Positions 17,818-26,082 of a stretch of DNA of 33,839 nucleotides are shown here, in pieces. The notes under the pieces were generated by a model. The model was not told where the DNA came from. It ran no database searches and saw only the letters and a list, made by a program, of their open reading frames with translations. A program made the position numbers and the translations under genes. The DNA is taken from NCBI GenBank assembly GCA_031291575.1, contig JARLIT010000063.1, positions 1 to 33,839 of the forward strand. Direction: 5' to 3'. This DNA is from Ancalomicrobiaceae bacterium (GTDB lineage Bacteria > Pseudomonadota > Alphaproteobacteria > Rhizobiales > Ancalomicrobiaceae). Each line of letters starts with the position of its first letter. The first letter of the stretch is position 1.

Positions 17818-18771
17818 ATGGACTGGAATGAGAAAGCGTGTCCAGTCTGGGAAACCCCCGCCATCACGTACCGAGCTGACCTCTCAAATTTCCTGAGCGA
17901 CTCGGTGCGCATGGGTGGACGATATATGATCACGGACCGGGCTTTCGACGTTTTGAAGGCTGCCGATCCGCGCTTGAAGGCAAAACTGACGACTTGGGCT
18001 ATTCGTCAGAGAGAGCAAGGCGCCCCCTGTCCGATCATAAATACCGAGATTGTCGAATTAGTTGCTTCAGCACGACCACGATCTGTAGTCGAGAGGTCTG
18101 AGTCATACCTGATGTTTATCGAATCTCAAACGAGTTATATTGGCGAGAAGATAAGTTCGTTTGCCGGACGACTAGAGTCGCTGAGCTACACAGAGAGTGC
18201 TAACATTGATGAAATCGCGTATTTGTCTAGAGTTTTGGAGCAGAAAGGCTGGGTCTTCAGCTCAGAGACATTCTTAACAGGCGAGAGAATTCTTGAACTT
18301 ACTATAGACGGCTATATCCATCTGGACGAGCTTCGAACTCGGCAGACGTTGTCCTCGCAAGCCTTCGTCGCCATGTGGTTCGATGCGTCAATGACCGACG
18401 CCTATGACAATGGCTTGAAGCCCGGCATCGAAGACGCAGGCTATTCGGCCGTCCGGATCGATGCCGTCGCGCACAACAACAAGATTGATGACGCCATCAT
18501 CGCTGAAATTCGTCGCTCACGCTTCCTCGTCGCCGATTTCTCACACGGCGAGGGAGGACCACGCGGCGGGGTCTACTACGAGGCCGGGTTCGCGCACGGT
18601 CTCAACATCCCAGTCATTTTCACCTGCCGACAGGACATGATCGACAAAGTGCATTTCGACACCCGGCAGTACAACCACATCACCTGGAAAGAACCGGCAG
18701 AGCTCAGGCAGAAGCTCGCCAACCGCATCTCGGCAACCATCGGCGATGGGCCGAACCGCAAGGCGCCATGA
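17818..18771 (+). CDS. Two-part protein with nucleoside-deoxyribosyltransferase-like C-terminal domain, probably acquired
   Basis: The 317-residue product starts at an ATG with an excellent GGAGGAGAGAG site; frames reaching upstream belong to the end of the VWA gene. Residues 1-178 are not recognised beyond a CP motif at 8-9 and one at 71-72. Residues 180-310 form a compact domain: AFVAMWFD (182-189), GLKPGIEDAGY, IDDAIIAEIRRSRFLVADF (Asp240), then GGVYYEAGFAHGLNIPVI (Glu255) and HFDTRQYNHITW. The (Y)YEAGFA box resembles the catalytic Glu motif of nucleoside 2-deoxyribosyltransferase-like and DRHyd domains, which cleave N-glycosidic bonds. This assignment is by motif only. DNA for about 18000-18357 is near 46% G+C while the C-terminal part is close to 60%, and the change falls at the domain boundary. 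A nucleotide-acting or defence role is possible but unproven. Confidence 0.7.
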   Translation: MDWNEKACPVWETPAITYRADLSNFLSDSVRMGGRYMITDRAFDVLKAADPRLKAKLTTWAIRQREQGAPCPIINTEIVELVASARPRSVVERSESYLMFIESQTSYIGEKISSFAGRLESLSYTESANIDEIAYLSRVLEQKGWVFSSETFLTGERILELTIDGYIHLDELRTRQTLSSQAFVAMWFDASMTDAYDNGLKPGIEDAGYSAVRIDAVAHNNKIDDAIIAEIRRSRFLVADFSHGEGGPRGGVYYEAGFAHGLNIPVIFTCRQDMIDKVHFDTRQYNHITWKEPAELRQKLANRISATIGDGPNRKAP

Positions 18772-18935
18772 ATGTCGTTCCCCCCTCGCGAAGCAACCGT
18801 ATGGTGCCCGAATGGCGCAATAGGGACCAATACGTCTGTGCGCCTGTCGTTTTTGGCCTTTACAGTCCGGGGGCAGTAGCGCCACCCTGCCCCATGTCCT
18901 GCGACGTCGCGCGGGATTCTCAAGGATCAGCACTC

Positions 18936-19193
18936 ATGTCGAGACCTCCGACCCGGCACCGCCCGCTTGACGCGCGCGAGGCGGCGGAACAGGCGTTCAA
19001 GGCCGCGACCACCAAACAGGCGCCGCCCTTGCCCGCCGCCGCAGCTCCCCAGCGTCCTGCCGCGCCACCGAATGCCCGCGAAATGGTGACGCTCAGGATC
19101 GAGCGCAACGTCTTGGAGTTCTTTCAGGCCGACGGCCCCGGCTGGCAGGACCGCATGCACGCCGCGCTGAAAAAGGCCGCCGGGCTGGAATAG
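18936..19193 (+). CDS. BrnA-like antitoxin family protein, without a toxin partner
   Basis: The 85-residue protein ends in VTLRIERNVLEFFQADGPGWQDRMHAALKKA, the ribbon-helix-helix DNA-binding core of BrnA (DUF4415)-type antitoxins. The first 45 residues are an Ala/Pro-rich linker. The frame opens at 18768, but the ATG at 18936 has an AAGGA site and the usual short N-terminus. BrnA normally follows brnT, the RNase toxin. The 164 bp upstream (18772-18935) are too short for BrnT and show no trace of one, so it is an orphan: a stand-alone regulator or the remnant of a lost pair. Confidence 0.7.
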   Translation: MSRPPTRHRPLDAREAAEQAFKAATTKQAPPLPAAAAPQRPAAPPNAREMVTLRIERNVLEFFQADGPGWQDRMHAALKKAAGLE

Positions 19194-19380
19194 GACGGAC
19201 GTCCGCCACAGCGCGCGAAGGCCGCAGGCGATTCTCGCCGGCTAGGCCGTTTCGCGGCACGGCCTCTCGCGCCGCGATGATCGATCATTAGCCGGCTTGC
19301 TGAGGGTATTGCCGCGTCGATCGGCGACGAGCCGAATCACCGGGCCCTGCGCGGGCGTGGATCGGACAGCCCTTGCCGTC

Positions 19381-19450
19381 CTTGCGAGCGCAGCGAAGCA
19401 ATCCAGAAACCTTTGCCAGGAGACTGGATTGCGTCGCTTCGCTCGCAATG
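19381..19450. repeat. REP-type inverted repeat pair, second family
   Basis: The left unit (19381-19406, CTTGCGAGCGCAGCGAAG then CAATCCAG) and the right unit (19424-19450, CTGGATTGCGTCGCTTCGC then TCGCAATG) are imperfect inverted copies across 17 bp. This family is common between genes of alphaproteobacteria and yields spurious translations such as LRAQRSNP and LDCVASLAM. It differs from the doublet at 3034. It sits in the gap between the BrnA-like gene and the convergent HAD gene; the rest of that gap (19194-19478) holds only a weak hairpin at 19244-19265 (AGGCCGT/ACGGCCT). Confidence 0.7.
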
Positions 19451-19478
19451 ATGGGGATGCGCCACAGAAGCGAGGACG

Positions 19479-20141
19479 TTACGCCCGCTTCAGCATCGCC
19501 TCGACTTCGCCGAGGTCGTCGGCCACCGCGACGACGAGCGAGCGCATCTCATCATTTGCCGGCAAAATGTCCGGCACCATCACCGTCATCATGCCGGCAC
19601 GTGCCGCAGAGCGGACACCATTGTAGCTGTCCTCGACCGCCAGACACTCGGCCGGCTCGAACCCCAGCTTCTCGGCCGCCATCAGATAGGGGTCGGGTTC
19701 AGGCTTGGCGCGGGCGTAGTCGCCATTGGCGACGATGAAGTCGAAGCGGCCGGTGAGCCCATGGCCTTCGAGGTTGCGGTCGACCTGGTCACGGAAGGAC
19801 GAGGTGGCGATCGCGGTCGGCACGCCGGCGCTTTCAAGGTGTTCGAGCAGTTCGAACACGCCAGGCTTCAGGAGTTCGCCCTTGACCGCCTCGGCATGGA
19901 CTCGCTCGTTCGCTCGGTTCCACAAGGCGTGCACGTCGAGGGTGCCGCCGGTGGCCTGACGGATCATCGCCTGGCTGGCGGAGCGCTCGACGCCGATCAT
20001 CGATTTGGCGATATCGTCCGGGATGGCGTGGCCCATCTCGGCAGCAACGGATTTCAGCGAACGACGGAACACGGCTTCAGTATCGAACAGGACGCCGTCC
20101 ATATCGAAGACGACGGCCTTGGGAGGATTTGGAAAGGGCAT
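19479..20141 (-). CDS. HAD-superfamily phosphatase (subfamily IA, beta-phosphoglucomutase/GmhB-like sugar phosphatase type)
   Basis: The 220-residue protein has all four HAD motifs: DMDGVLFDTE with nucleophile Asp13 and acid/base Asp15, the Thr/Ser motif AIATSS, the Lys of RAKPEPDPYL, and the acidic EDSYNGVRSAARAG. The helical C1 cap lies between the first two. Such enzymes dephosphorylate sugar phosphates, phosphoglycolate or nucleotides; the substrate cannot be read from the sequence. I chose the ATG at 20141, which gives the family N-terminus PKAVVFDMDG, over the GTG at 20177. The gene is on the same strand as, and 148 bp downstream of, the pentapeptide gene. Confidence 0.9.
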   Translation of the reverse strand: MPFPNPPKAVVFDMDGVLFDTEAVFRRSLKSVAAEMGHAIPDDIAKSMIGVERSASQAMIRQATGGTLDVHALWNRANERVHAEAVKGELLKPGVFELLEHLESAGVPTAIATSSFRDQVDRNLEGHGLTGRFDFIVANGDYARAKPEPDPYLMAAEKLGFEPAECLAVEDSYNGVRSAARAGMMTVMVPDILPANDEMRSLVVAVADDLGEVEAMLKRA

Positions 20142-20289
20142 AGGAACGTCCAGGTCAGGGGGAAGGACGCTCCACACATAGGGCTATTCGGAAAAAACGG
20201 AAGAGGGCGCGCCGGAATGGCTGGTAGTCGGCCGGATGCGCGCCCCACGGAGCGCCTCTCGGCGCCGGTGGTCCAGCGGCGCCCGGTCC

Positions 20290-21030
20290 TCAGGCGCCGA
20301 CCCGGATGCCGACACTTGCCAGCATCGTCGGCTGCTGATCGGCGCTGACCGTCATGCCGTGGAACGAGCGCAGATCCGCCAGGGAAAACCGGTCGAACAC
20401 GGCATCGCACAGCACTGCCTCATCGAGCGATGCACCGGTGAAGTCAGTGTTGTTGAGATTGCAGTCGCGAAAGCTCGCATGCGCCAGATTGAGGCCAGCG
20501 AACTTGGCGTCCCTCAGATCGGAGCCATCGAACGAGCTCTCTTCCATGTCGCGCTCTTCGAACACCGAATAAATCAGCTTGCAGCGGCGGAAGACGATGC
20601 CACCCGAGAGCCTTCGGCCGCGGACACGCCGTTGAACCGAAGCGTCGAACTTCAGCCCGGTGGTGGCGCAGTCCTCAAACTCGGCGCGATGCGCCGAACA
20701 TTTGGTCAGCACGTTGAGATTGAGATTGCAGTCCTTGAAGCGGGCGTCGTCGAGGCGAGAGAACGCCCAGACGCAGTGACTGCCGGTCTCGCCGCCGGAG
20801 AACTTCACGTCGTCGAACCGGCTTTCCGGAAAGCTGCAATGGACGAAGCGGCAGCGCAGGAAGCGCGACGATTTGAGCGTTGTCGCCCGGAAGTCGCACG
20901 AATGGAACTCGCAGTCGCTGATGTCGAGATCGGCATAGGCGAGATCGCCGAGTTCCTCATCGTCGAAGCGGGCACCGGTGATGGGCCCGCCCGCCGCTGC
21001 CAACTCCCGGAACGAGGATTCTTGCGTCAC
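20290..21030 (-). CDS. Pentapeptide repeat protein, Qnr/MfpA-like, next to gyrA
   Basis: The 246-residue protein is built of A(D/N)LxF-type repeats from about residue 20 to 225, with the phase easily followed in CDFRATTLKSSRFLRCRF and AKFAGLNLAHASFRDCNL. These fold into a right-handed square beta-helix that, in Qnr and MfpA, mimics B-form DNA and protects gyrase from quinolones. The break around residues 125-150 (ASVQRRVRGRRLSGG) could be a loop like those of Qnr. The start is a GTG with GGGGAG seven bases before it. It lies 69 bp downstream of gyrA on the same strand with no clear terminator between, so cotranscription is plausible. Gyrase binding is an inference from position and fold; most pentapeptide proteins have other or unknown roles. 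Confidence 0.85.
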   Translation of the reverse strand: MTQESSFRELAAAGGPITGARFDDEELGDLAYADLDISDCEFHSCDFRATTLKSSRFLRCRFVHCSFPESRFDDVKFSGGETGSHCVWAFSRLDDARFKDCNLNLNVLTKCSAHRAEFEDCATTGLKFDASVQRRVRGRRLSGGIVFRRCKLIYSVFEERDMEESSFDGSDLRDAKFAGLNLAHASFRDCNLNNTDFTGASLDEAVLCDAVFDRFSLADLRSFHGMTVSADQQPTMLASVGIRVGA

Positions 21031-21099
21031 GGCAATCTCCCCGTCGCAACTCGCATATGATCATCGCCCGCGATCGCGGCCAAGGCGCCGAAAAGCGCC

Positions 21100-23886
21100 T
21101 CAGACCTCCGCTTCGCCCTCTGCTTCCTCGCCGTCACCCTCTTCCACCGTCACGCGTTCGACGGAGACGACCTTTTCGCTGTCGGCGGTGTTGAACACGA
21201 TGACGCCCTGTGTCGGCCGACCGGCGACCCGGATGCCATCGACCGGGCAGCGGATCAATTGGCCGCCGTCGGTGACAAGCATGATCTGGTCGGCATCTTC
21301 GACCGGGAAGGAGGCAACCAGCTTGCCGTTGCGCTCGTTGACCGCCATGGCAACGATGCCTTTGCCGCCGCGCCCCGTGGTCCGGTATTCGTAGGACGAG
21401 GTGCGCTTGCCGTAGCCGTTCTCCGACACCGTCAGCACGAATTGCTGGCGGGCATCGAGGCCGGCATAGCGTTCAACCGAGAGTGCGGCATCGCCGGTGG
21501 CTTCCGCCGAGAAGGCGCCATCGCCCGCCAAATCACCGTCGCCGGCTTCGACTTCGACGATCTCGACATCAATGGCGCTCTCGCCGGCAAGGGCGCGGCG
21601 GTTGGCGGTCTGCTGCTTGAGGAAGGCGGCGCGTTCGTCTGCCTCGACATCGACGTGGCGCAGGATCGTCATCGAGATGACCGTATCGCCGTCCGGTAGC
21701 ACGATGCCGCGCACGCCCATCGAATCGCGGCCCTTGAACACGCGCACTTCCGGCACGGCAAAGCGGATGCACTGGCCGCGCGCCGTCGTCAGCAACACGT
21801 CGTCGTCTTCGGTGCAGGTCTCGACCGCGACGATGCCCTCGCCCTCTTCGAGCTTCATGGCGATCTTGCCGTTGCGGTTCACCTGCACGAAATCGGACAG
21901 CTTGTTGCGCCGGACCGTGCCCGACGTCGTGGCGAACATCACGTCGAGCTTGTCCCAGTTCCCCTCGTCCTCGGGGAGCAAGAGGATCGAACCGATGCGT
22001 TCGCCCTCATCGAGCGGCAATAGGTTGATCAGCGCCTTGCCGCGCGCCTGCGGTGCCGCCAGAGGCAGCCGCCAGACCTTGGTCTTGTAGACCTGCCCCT
22101 TGGAGGAGAAGAACAGGATCGGCGAATGGGTATTGGCGACGAACAACCGGGTGACGAAATCCTCGTCCTTCATCCCCATGCCGGAGCGGCCTTTGCCGCC
22201 GCGCCGCTGTGCCCGATAGGTCGACAACGGCACGCGCTTGATCCAGCCGGCATGGGTGACCGTCACCACCATGTCCTCGCGCTGGATCAGGTCCTCGTCC
22301 TCCATGTCACCTTCGACATCGAGGATTTCGGTCCTGCGTGGCGTGGCAAATTCGGCCTTCACCTCGGCGAGTTCGGTCTTGATGATTGTGAGGATCCGCT
22401 CGCGCGACCGCAGGATCTCCAGGTAGTCGGCGATCTCGCGGGCGAGCTTTTCCAGTTCCTCGGCGATCTCTTCGCGGCCAAGTGCGGTCAGGCGCGACAG
22501 ACGCAGTTCGAGAATCGCCTTGGCCTGCTCGTCCGACAGCTTGTAGGTGCCGTCGGCCTCGAGCTTGTGGCGGGGATCATCAATGAGCGCGATCAGCGGC
22601 GCCATATCGCGCGCCGGCCAGTTGCGCTCCATCAACTGCGCTTGCGCCACTGCCGGACTGGGTGCGGCGCGGATGAGGGCGATGACTTCGTCGATGTTGG
22701 CCACCGCCATGGCGAGACCGACGAGGACGTGGGCGCGATTGCGCGCCTTCAATAGCAGATAGCGTGTGCGCCGACCGACGACCTCTTCACGGAAGGCGAC
22801 GAAGGCCCTCAGCATATCGGTCAGGTTCAGCAGCTCCGGCCGGCCGCCGTTCAAGGCGACCATGTTGCAACCAAACGTCGACTGCAGCGCGGTGAAGCGG
22901 TAGAGCTGGTTCAGCACGACGTCGGAGACGGCCTCGCGCCTCAGTTCGATGACGACGCGGTAGCCGTCGCGGTCGGACTCGTCGCGCACCTCGGCGATGC
23001 CCTCGACCTTCTTCTCGCGCACCAGTTCGCCGATGCGCTCGACCATCGTCGCCTTGTTCACCTGATAGGGAATCTCGGTGACGATGAGCGCCTCGCGCCC
23101 ACCGCGCATGGTCTCGGTTTTGACCCGGCCGCGCATGACCACCGAGCCGCGGCCCGTATGGTAGGCGGAGCGAATGCCTGAGCGGCCCAGAATGATGCCA
23201 CCGGTCGGGAAGTCCGGGCCCGGCATGATGTCGATGAGATCGTCGATCGAAATATCCGGCCGCTCGATCAGCGCGACCGTCGCGTCGATCACCTCGCCGA
23301 GATTGTGCGGCGGAATGTTCGTCGCCATGCCGACGGCGATGCCGCCGCCACCGTTGACGAGAAGGTTGGGGAAGCGCGCCGGCAGGACGACCGGCTCGCG
23401 CTCGGAATTGTCATAGTTGGGCTGGAAGTCTACCGTATCGAGGTCGATGTCGTCCAGAAGCGCGTGCGCCGGCTTGGCCAGACGCACTTCGGTGTATCGC
23501 ATCGCCGCTGCACTGTCGCCGTCGACCGAGCCGAAGTTGCCCTGTCCATCGGCCAGCGGCAGGCGCATGGAAAAGTCCTGCGCCATGCGCACGAGCGTGT
23601 CGTAGACTGCCACGTCGCCGTGCGGATGGTATTTACCGATGACGTCGCCGACGACGCGCGCCGATTTGCGATAGGGCTTGTTCCAGTCGAAGCCGCTCTC
23701 GTTCATCGAGTGCAGGATGCGGCGGTGCACCGGCTTCAGTCCGTCGCGGACATCGGGCAGCGCACGGCTCACGATCACGCTCATGGCGTAGTCGAGATAC
23801 GAGCGGCGCATTTCTTCGACAATGGAGACAGGCTTGATGTCGGTCGGATTGTCTCCGCCGGCTCCCGGTCGTTCGGTTTCGGACAA
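21100..23886 (-). CDS. gyrA: DNA gyrase subunit A
   Basis: The 928-residue subunit has the winged-helix and tower of type IIA topoisomerases, catalytic Tyr131 in AMRYTEVRL (E. coli Tyr122), and the C-terminal DNA-wrapping domain with the GyrA box QRRGGKG, which separates it from ParC. In the quinolone-determining region [10 protein letters not shown] the Ser83 equivalent is Val92 while Asp87 is kept as Asp96. An alphaproteobacterial acidic insertion lies between blades of the C-terminal domain ([22 protein letters not shown]), and the tail is acidic ([14 protein letters not shown]). It supplies negative supercoiling with GyrB, which is not in the window. The gene upstream is a small Cys-rich protein and the one downstream a Qnr-like protein. 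Confidence 0.98.
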   Translation of the reverse strand: MSETERPGAGGDNPTDIKPVSIVEEMRRSYLDYAMSVIVSRALPDVRDGLKPVHRRILHSMNESGFDWNKPYRKSARVVGDVIGKYHPHGDVAVYDTLVRMAQDFSMRLPLADGQGNFGSVDGDSAAAMRYTEVRLAKPAHALLDDIDLDTVDFQPNYDNSEREPVVLPARFPNLLVNGGGGIAVGMATNIPPHNLGEVIDATVALIERPDISIDDLIDIMPGPDFPTGGIILGRSGIRSAYHTGRGSVVMRGRVKTETMRGGREALIVTEIPYQVNKATMVERIGELVREKKVEGIAEVRDESDRDGYRVVIELRREAVSDVVLNQLYRFTALQSTFGCNMVALNGGRPELLNLTDMLRAFVAFREEVVGRRTRYLLLKARNRAHVLVGLAMAVANIDEVIALIRAAPSPAVAQAQLMERNWPARDMAPLIALIDDPRHKLEADGTYKLSDEQAKAILELRLSRLTALGREEIAEELEKLAREIADYLEILRSRERILTIIKTELAEVKAEFATPRRTEILDVEGDMEDEDLIQREDMVVTVTHAGWIKRVPLSTYRAQRRGGKGRSGMGMKDEDFVTRLFVANTHSPILFFSSKGQVYKTKVWRLPLAAPQARGKALINLLPLDEGERIGSILLLPEDEGNWDKLDVMFATTSGTVRRNKLSDFVQVNRNGKIAMKLEEGEGIVAVETCTEDDDVLLTTARGQCIRFAVPEVRVFKGRDSMGVRGIVLPDGDTVISMTILRHVDVEADERAAFLKQQTANRRALAGESAIDVEIVEVEAGDGDLAGDGAFSAEATGDAALSVERYAGLDARQQFVLTVSENGYGKRTSSYEYRTTGRGGKGIVAMAVNERNGKLVASFPVEDADQIMLVTDGGQLIRCPVDGIRVAGRPTQGVIVFNTADSEKVVSVERVTVEEGDGEEAEGEAEV

Positions 23887-23975
23887 CGATTAGACTTCCC
23901 AGTTGGTGCGACGGACCTTGATAGCCGATTCCGCAGGCGCACGCCAATGCCGAAGAGGCATCTGAAAACCCATGC

Positions 23976-23996
23976 CCAATAAGTTGGAAATATTGG
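23976..23996. promoter_or_regulatory. Inverted repeat CCAATA-N9-TATTGG upstream of gyrA
   Basis: A perfect 6-bp dyad in an AT-rich patch about 90 bp before the gyrA start codon, in the 183-bp gap to the Cys-rich gene. It may be an operator or part of the supercoiling-sensitive gyrA promoter. No regulator can be assigned. Confidence 0.3.
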
Positions 23997-24069
23997 CTAT
24001 TCTGTGTCGCCGCGGAGCGTCTGTAATCGTTGACGGAATGACCTGCGGTGCAGTCTCGCACACGCCCGG

Positions 24070-24336
24070 CTACTGGCGATGGAATTCCGGCATGAACTGC
24101 TCGACGGGGGCAAAATTGAAGCTCCCGGTCGACTGGCACATCATCGCCGAGCGTTCGCAGCCGGTGTCGCACGAGAGCCGCTTCGGCGTGCCCGGCGTCG
24201 CCACTTGGCCGCAGATGGTCCGGCAGATACCGCGTTGGCCGTCGCAGTAGGATTCGGCGGCCGATGCCGGCGAGAGACAGGCGAGTGCCCAGAGGTCAAG
24301 CGCGATTGCGACGACGGACCGGCGAATGAGGAACAT
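24070..24336 (-). CDS. Small secreted cysteine-rich protein
   Basis: The 88-residue product has a signal peptide (MFLIRRSVVAIALDLWALAC, cleavage probably after SPASA) and a short mature part with six cysteines in CDGQRGICRTICGQV, RLSCDTGCERSAMMC. GAGG precedes the ATG by seven bases. I do not recognise the family. The even Cys count suggests disulphides in the periplasm or outside the cell. The opposite strand is also open here, but signal peptide, ribosome site and Cys pattern favour this strand. It is upstream of gyrA on the same strand and divergent from hydG. Confidence 0.55.
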   Translation of the reverse strand: MFLIRRSVVAIALDLWALACLSPASAAESYCDGQRGICRTICGQVATPGTPKRLSCDTGCERSAMMCQSTGSFNFAPVEQFMPEFHRQ

Positions 24337-24474
24337 GGATTGGCCTCGCGCTCGAACCCGGTTCCAGGCGCCTGTGGCATCCTACCGGTACGCCTAAGTC
24401 TCGCCGAACGTGGTTGAAAAGCCGTGAACGGAGTTCGGCTTGCCCTGCCCGCTCGCCTGCAGAAATCGGCCTTA

Positions 24475-24488
24475 TGGATCTGCATCAA
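24475..24488 (+). promoter_or_regulatory. FNR/FixK-type box upstream of hydG
   Basis: TGGATCTGCATCAA matches the FNR/FixK consensus TTGAT-N4-ATCAA at nine of ten fixed bases. If activation is class II (site centred near -41.5), the -10 element should fall near 24510; CATCAT at 24508-24513 is a fair candidate, putting the transcript start near 24523 and a 160-base leader before hydG. Oxygen control of H-cluster maturation makes good sense. The rest of the gap 24337-24681 shows no gene. Confidence 0.6.
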
Positions 24489-24681
24489 AGACAGGCCGGT
24501 CGATTTCATCATCATTTGTCGTCAAGACGTGACCGGCTAGATGCCGCCACGAGCGTGCTCCATGCGGGAGAAATCCTGGCGAGGGACGAGGGGACCCGGC
24601 CTTCAAAGCCAGGGACGATCCCGGGGCGCGCTGGCGGAAATCGGCCGATCGCAGTCGAGTTTTTCGCGATAGGACGGATCG

Positions 24682-26082
24682 ATGACTGTTCAAGAGAGAA
24701 TCGACTGGCTCGACGAAGCCAGGATTGGCGCAGCTCTGACGCGTGCCGAGCACGCCGAGGACGCAGCTCAGGTACGCGAGATCCTGGCGAAGGCGCGCGG
24801 GCTCGGCGGGCTCAACGAGGACGACGTCGCCGTCCTCCTCGCCGTCAAGGATCCGGGCCTGACGCACGAGCTCTTCGATGCCGCCCGCTTCGTCAAGACC
24901 GAGATCTACGGGCCGCGCATCGTGCTGTTCGCGCCTCTCTATTTCTCCAACATCTGCACCAACGAATGCGTCTATTGCGCCTTCCGCCGCTCCAACCACG
25001 AGCTCGACCGCAAGGTCCTCTCGATGGACGAGATCGAGGCGGAAACGGCAGCCCTCATCGACCAGGGCCACAAGCGGCTCCTCCTCATCGGCGGCGAGGC
25101 GTTTCCGAAGGGCGGCTTCCAGTACCTGATCGACGCCATCGAGCGCATCTATTCGGTCAAGCGCGGCCGAGGCGAGATCCGCCGCATCAACATCAATGTT
25201 GCCCCTCTTTCCGTCGACCAGTTCCGCCAGCTCAAGGCCGCCAACATCGGCACCTACCAGCTGTTCCAGGAGACCTACGACCGCAAGGTCTACAAGGAAA
25301 TGCACCTCGACGGACCGAAGGCCGATTTCGACTGGCGCGCTTCGGCGATCGACCGCGCCATGGAGGCCGGCATCGACGACGTCGGCCTCGGCCCGCTCTA
25401 TGGGCTCGCCGACTGGCGCTTCGAGACGCTGGCGCTGATGCAGCATATCGCGCATCTGGAAGACAAGTTCGGCGTCGGATGCCATACGATTTCGGTGCCG
25501 CGCATGGAGCCGGCCGTCGGCTCGGAGGTCTCGCTCCATCCGCCGCATCTGGTGTCGGACGAGGACTTCAAGCGCATCGTCGCCATCCTGCGCATCGCCG
25601 TGCCCTATACCGGGCTGATCATGTCGACGCGTGAGACGGCGGAGATGCGGCAGGAGACGTTGGAACTCGGCGTGTCGCAGATTTCCGGCGGCAGCCGCAC
25701 CAATCCCGGCGGCTATGCCACGCCGGCGGAGGAACAGGCGGCGCAATTCACCCGCGGAGATCACCGCAGCCTCGACGAAGTCGTGCGCGACGTCGCCGCC
25801 TGCGGCCATGTGCCGTCGTTCTGCACCGCCTGCTACCGCATGGGCCGCACCGGCGCCGACTTCATGGACCTCGCCAAGCCCGGCCTCATCCGCGAGATGT
25901 GCGGGCCGAACGCCATCTCGTCGTTCATGGAGTACATGCTCGACTATGGTACGGACGACACCAATCAAGCGGGTGAACGGGCGATCGCCGGCGAAGTGGC
26001 GACAATGGACCCCAAGCTCCGGCGGTATTCCGAGACGATGATGCGCAAGGTCCGTGAGGGCAAGCGCGATGTCTTCCGCTGA
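24682..26082 (+). CDS. hydG: [FeFe]-hydrogenase H-cluster radical SAM maturase HydG
   Basis: The 466-residue enzyme cleaves tyrosine to p-cresol and dehydroglycine, from which CO and cyanide are made and delivered as an Fe(CO)2CN synthon to the H-cluster. The radical SAM motif CTNECVYC uses Cys92, Cys96 and Cys99. The C-terminal motif CX2CX22C (Cys381, Cys384, Cys407) binds the auxiliary cluster with the dangler iron and is what separates HydG from ThiH. SGGSRTNPGGY is also typical. AGGACGG lies just before the ATG. It is first in hydG-aspA-hydF, with the aspA start inside its end. HydE, the third maturase, is not in the window. Confidence 0.97.
   Translation: MTVQERIDWLDEARIGAALTRAEHAEDAAQVREILAKARGLGGLNEDDVAVLLAVKDPGLTHELFDAARFVKTEIYGPRIVLFAPLYFSNICTNECVYCAFRRSNHELDRKVLSMDEIEAETAALIDQGHKRLLLIGGEAFPKGGFQYLIDAIERIYSVKRGRGEIRRININVAPLSVDQFRQLKAANIGTYQLFQETYDRKVYKEMHLDGPKADFDWRASAIDRAMEAGIDDVGLGPLYGLADWRFETLALMQHIAHLEDKFGVGCHTISVPRMEPAVGSEVSLHPPHLVSDEDFKRIVAILRIAVPYTGLIMSTRETAEMRQETLELGVSQISGGSRTNPGGYATPAEEQAAQFTRGDHRSLDEVVRDVAACGHVPSFCTACYRMGRTGADFMDLAKPGLIREMCGPNAISSFMEYMLDYGTDDTNQAGERAIAGEVATMDPKLRRYSETMMRKVREGKRDVFR

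Noticed and set aside
21083-21100. Terminator between gyrA and the pentapeptide gene (AGGCGC/GCGCCT)
   Set aside because: The six-base stem has no T-run on the minus strand and abuts the gyrA stop codon, so it is unlikely to end transcription.
24472-25968. 498-codon minus-strand frame opposite hydG
   Set aside because: It is a shadow of hydG, which has all catalytic motifs; this frame has no ribosome site and no family.
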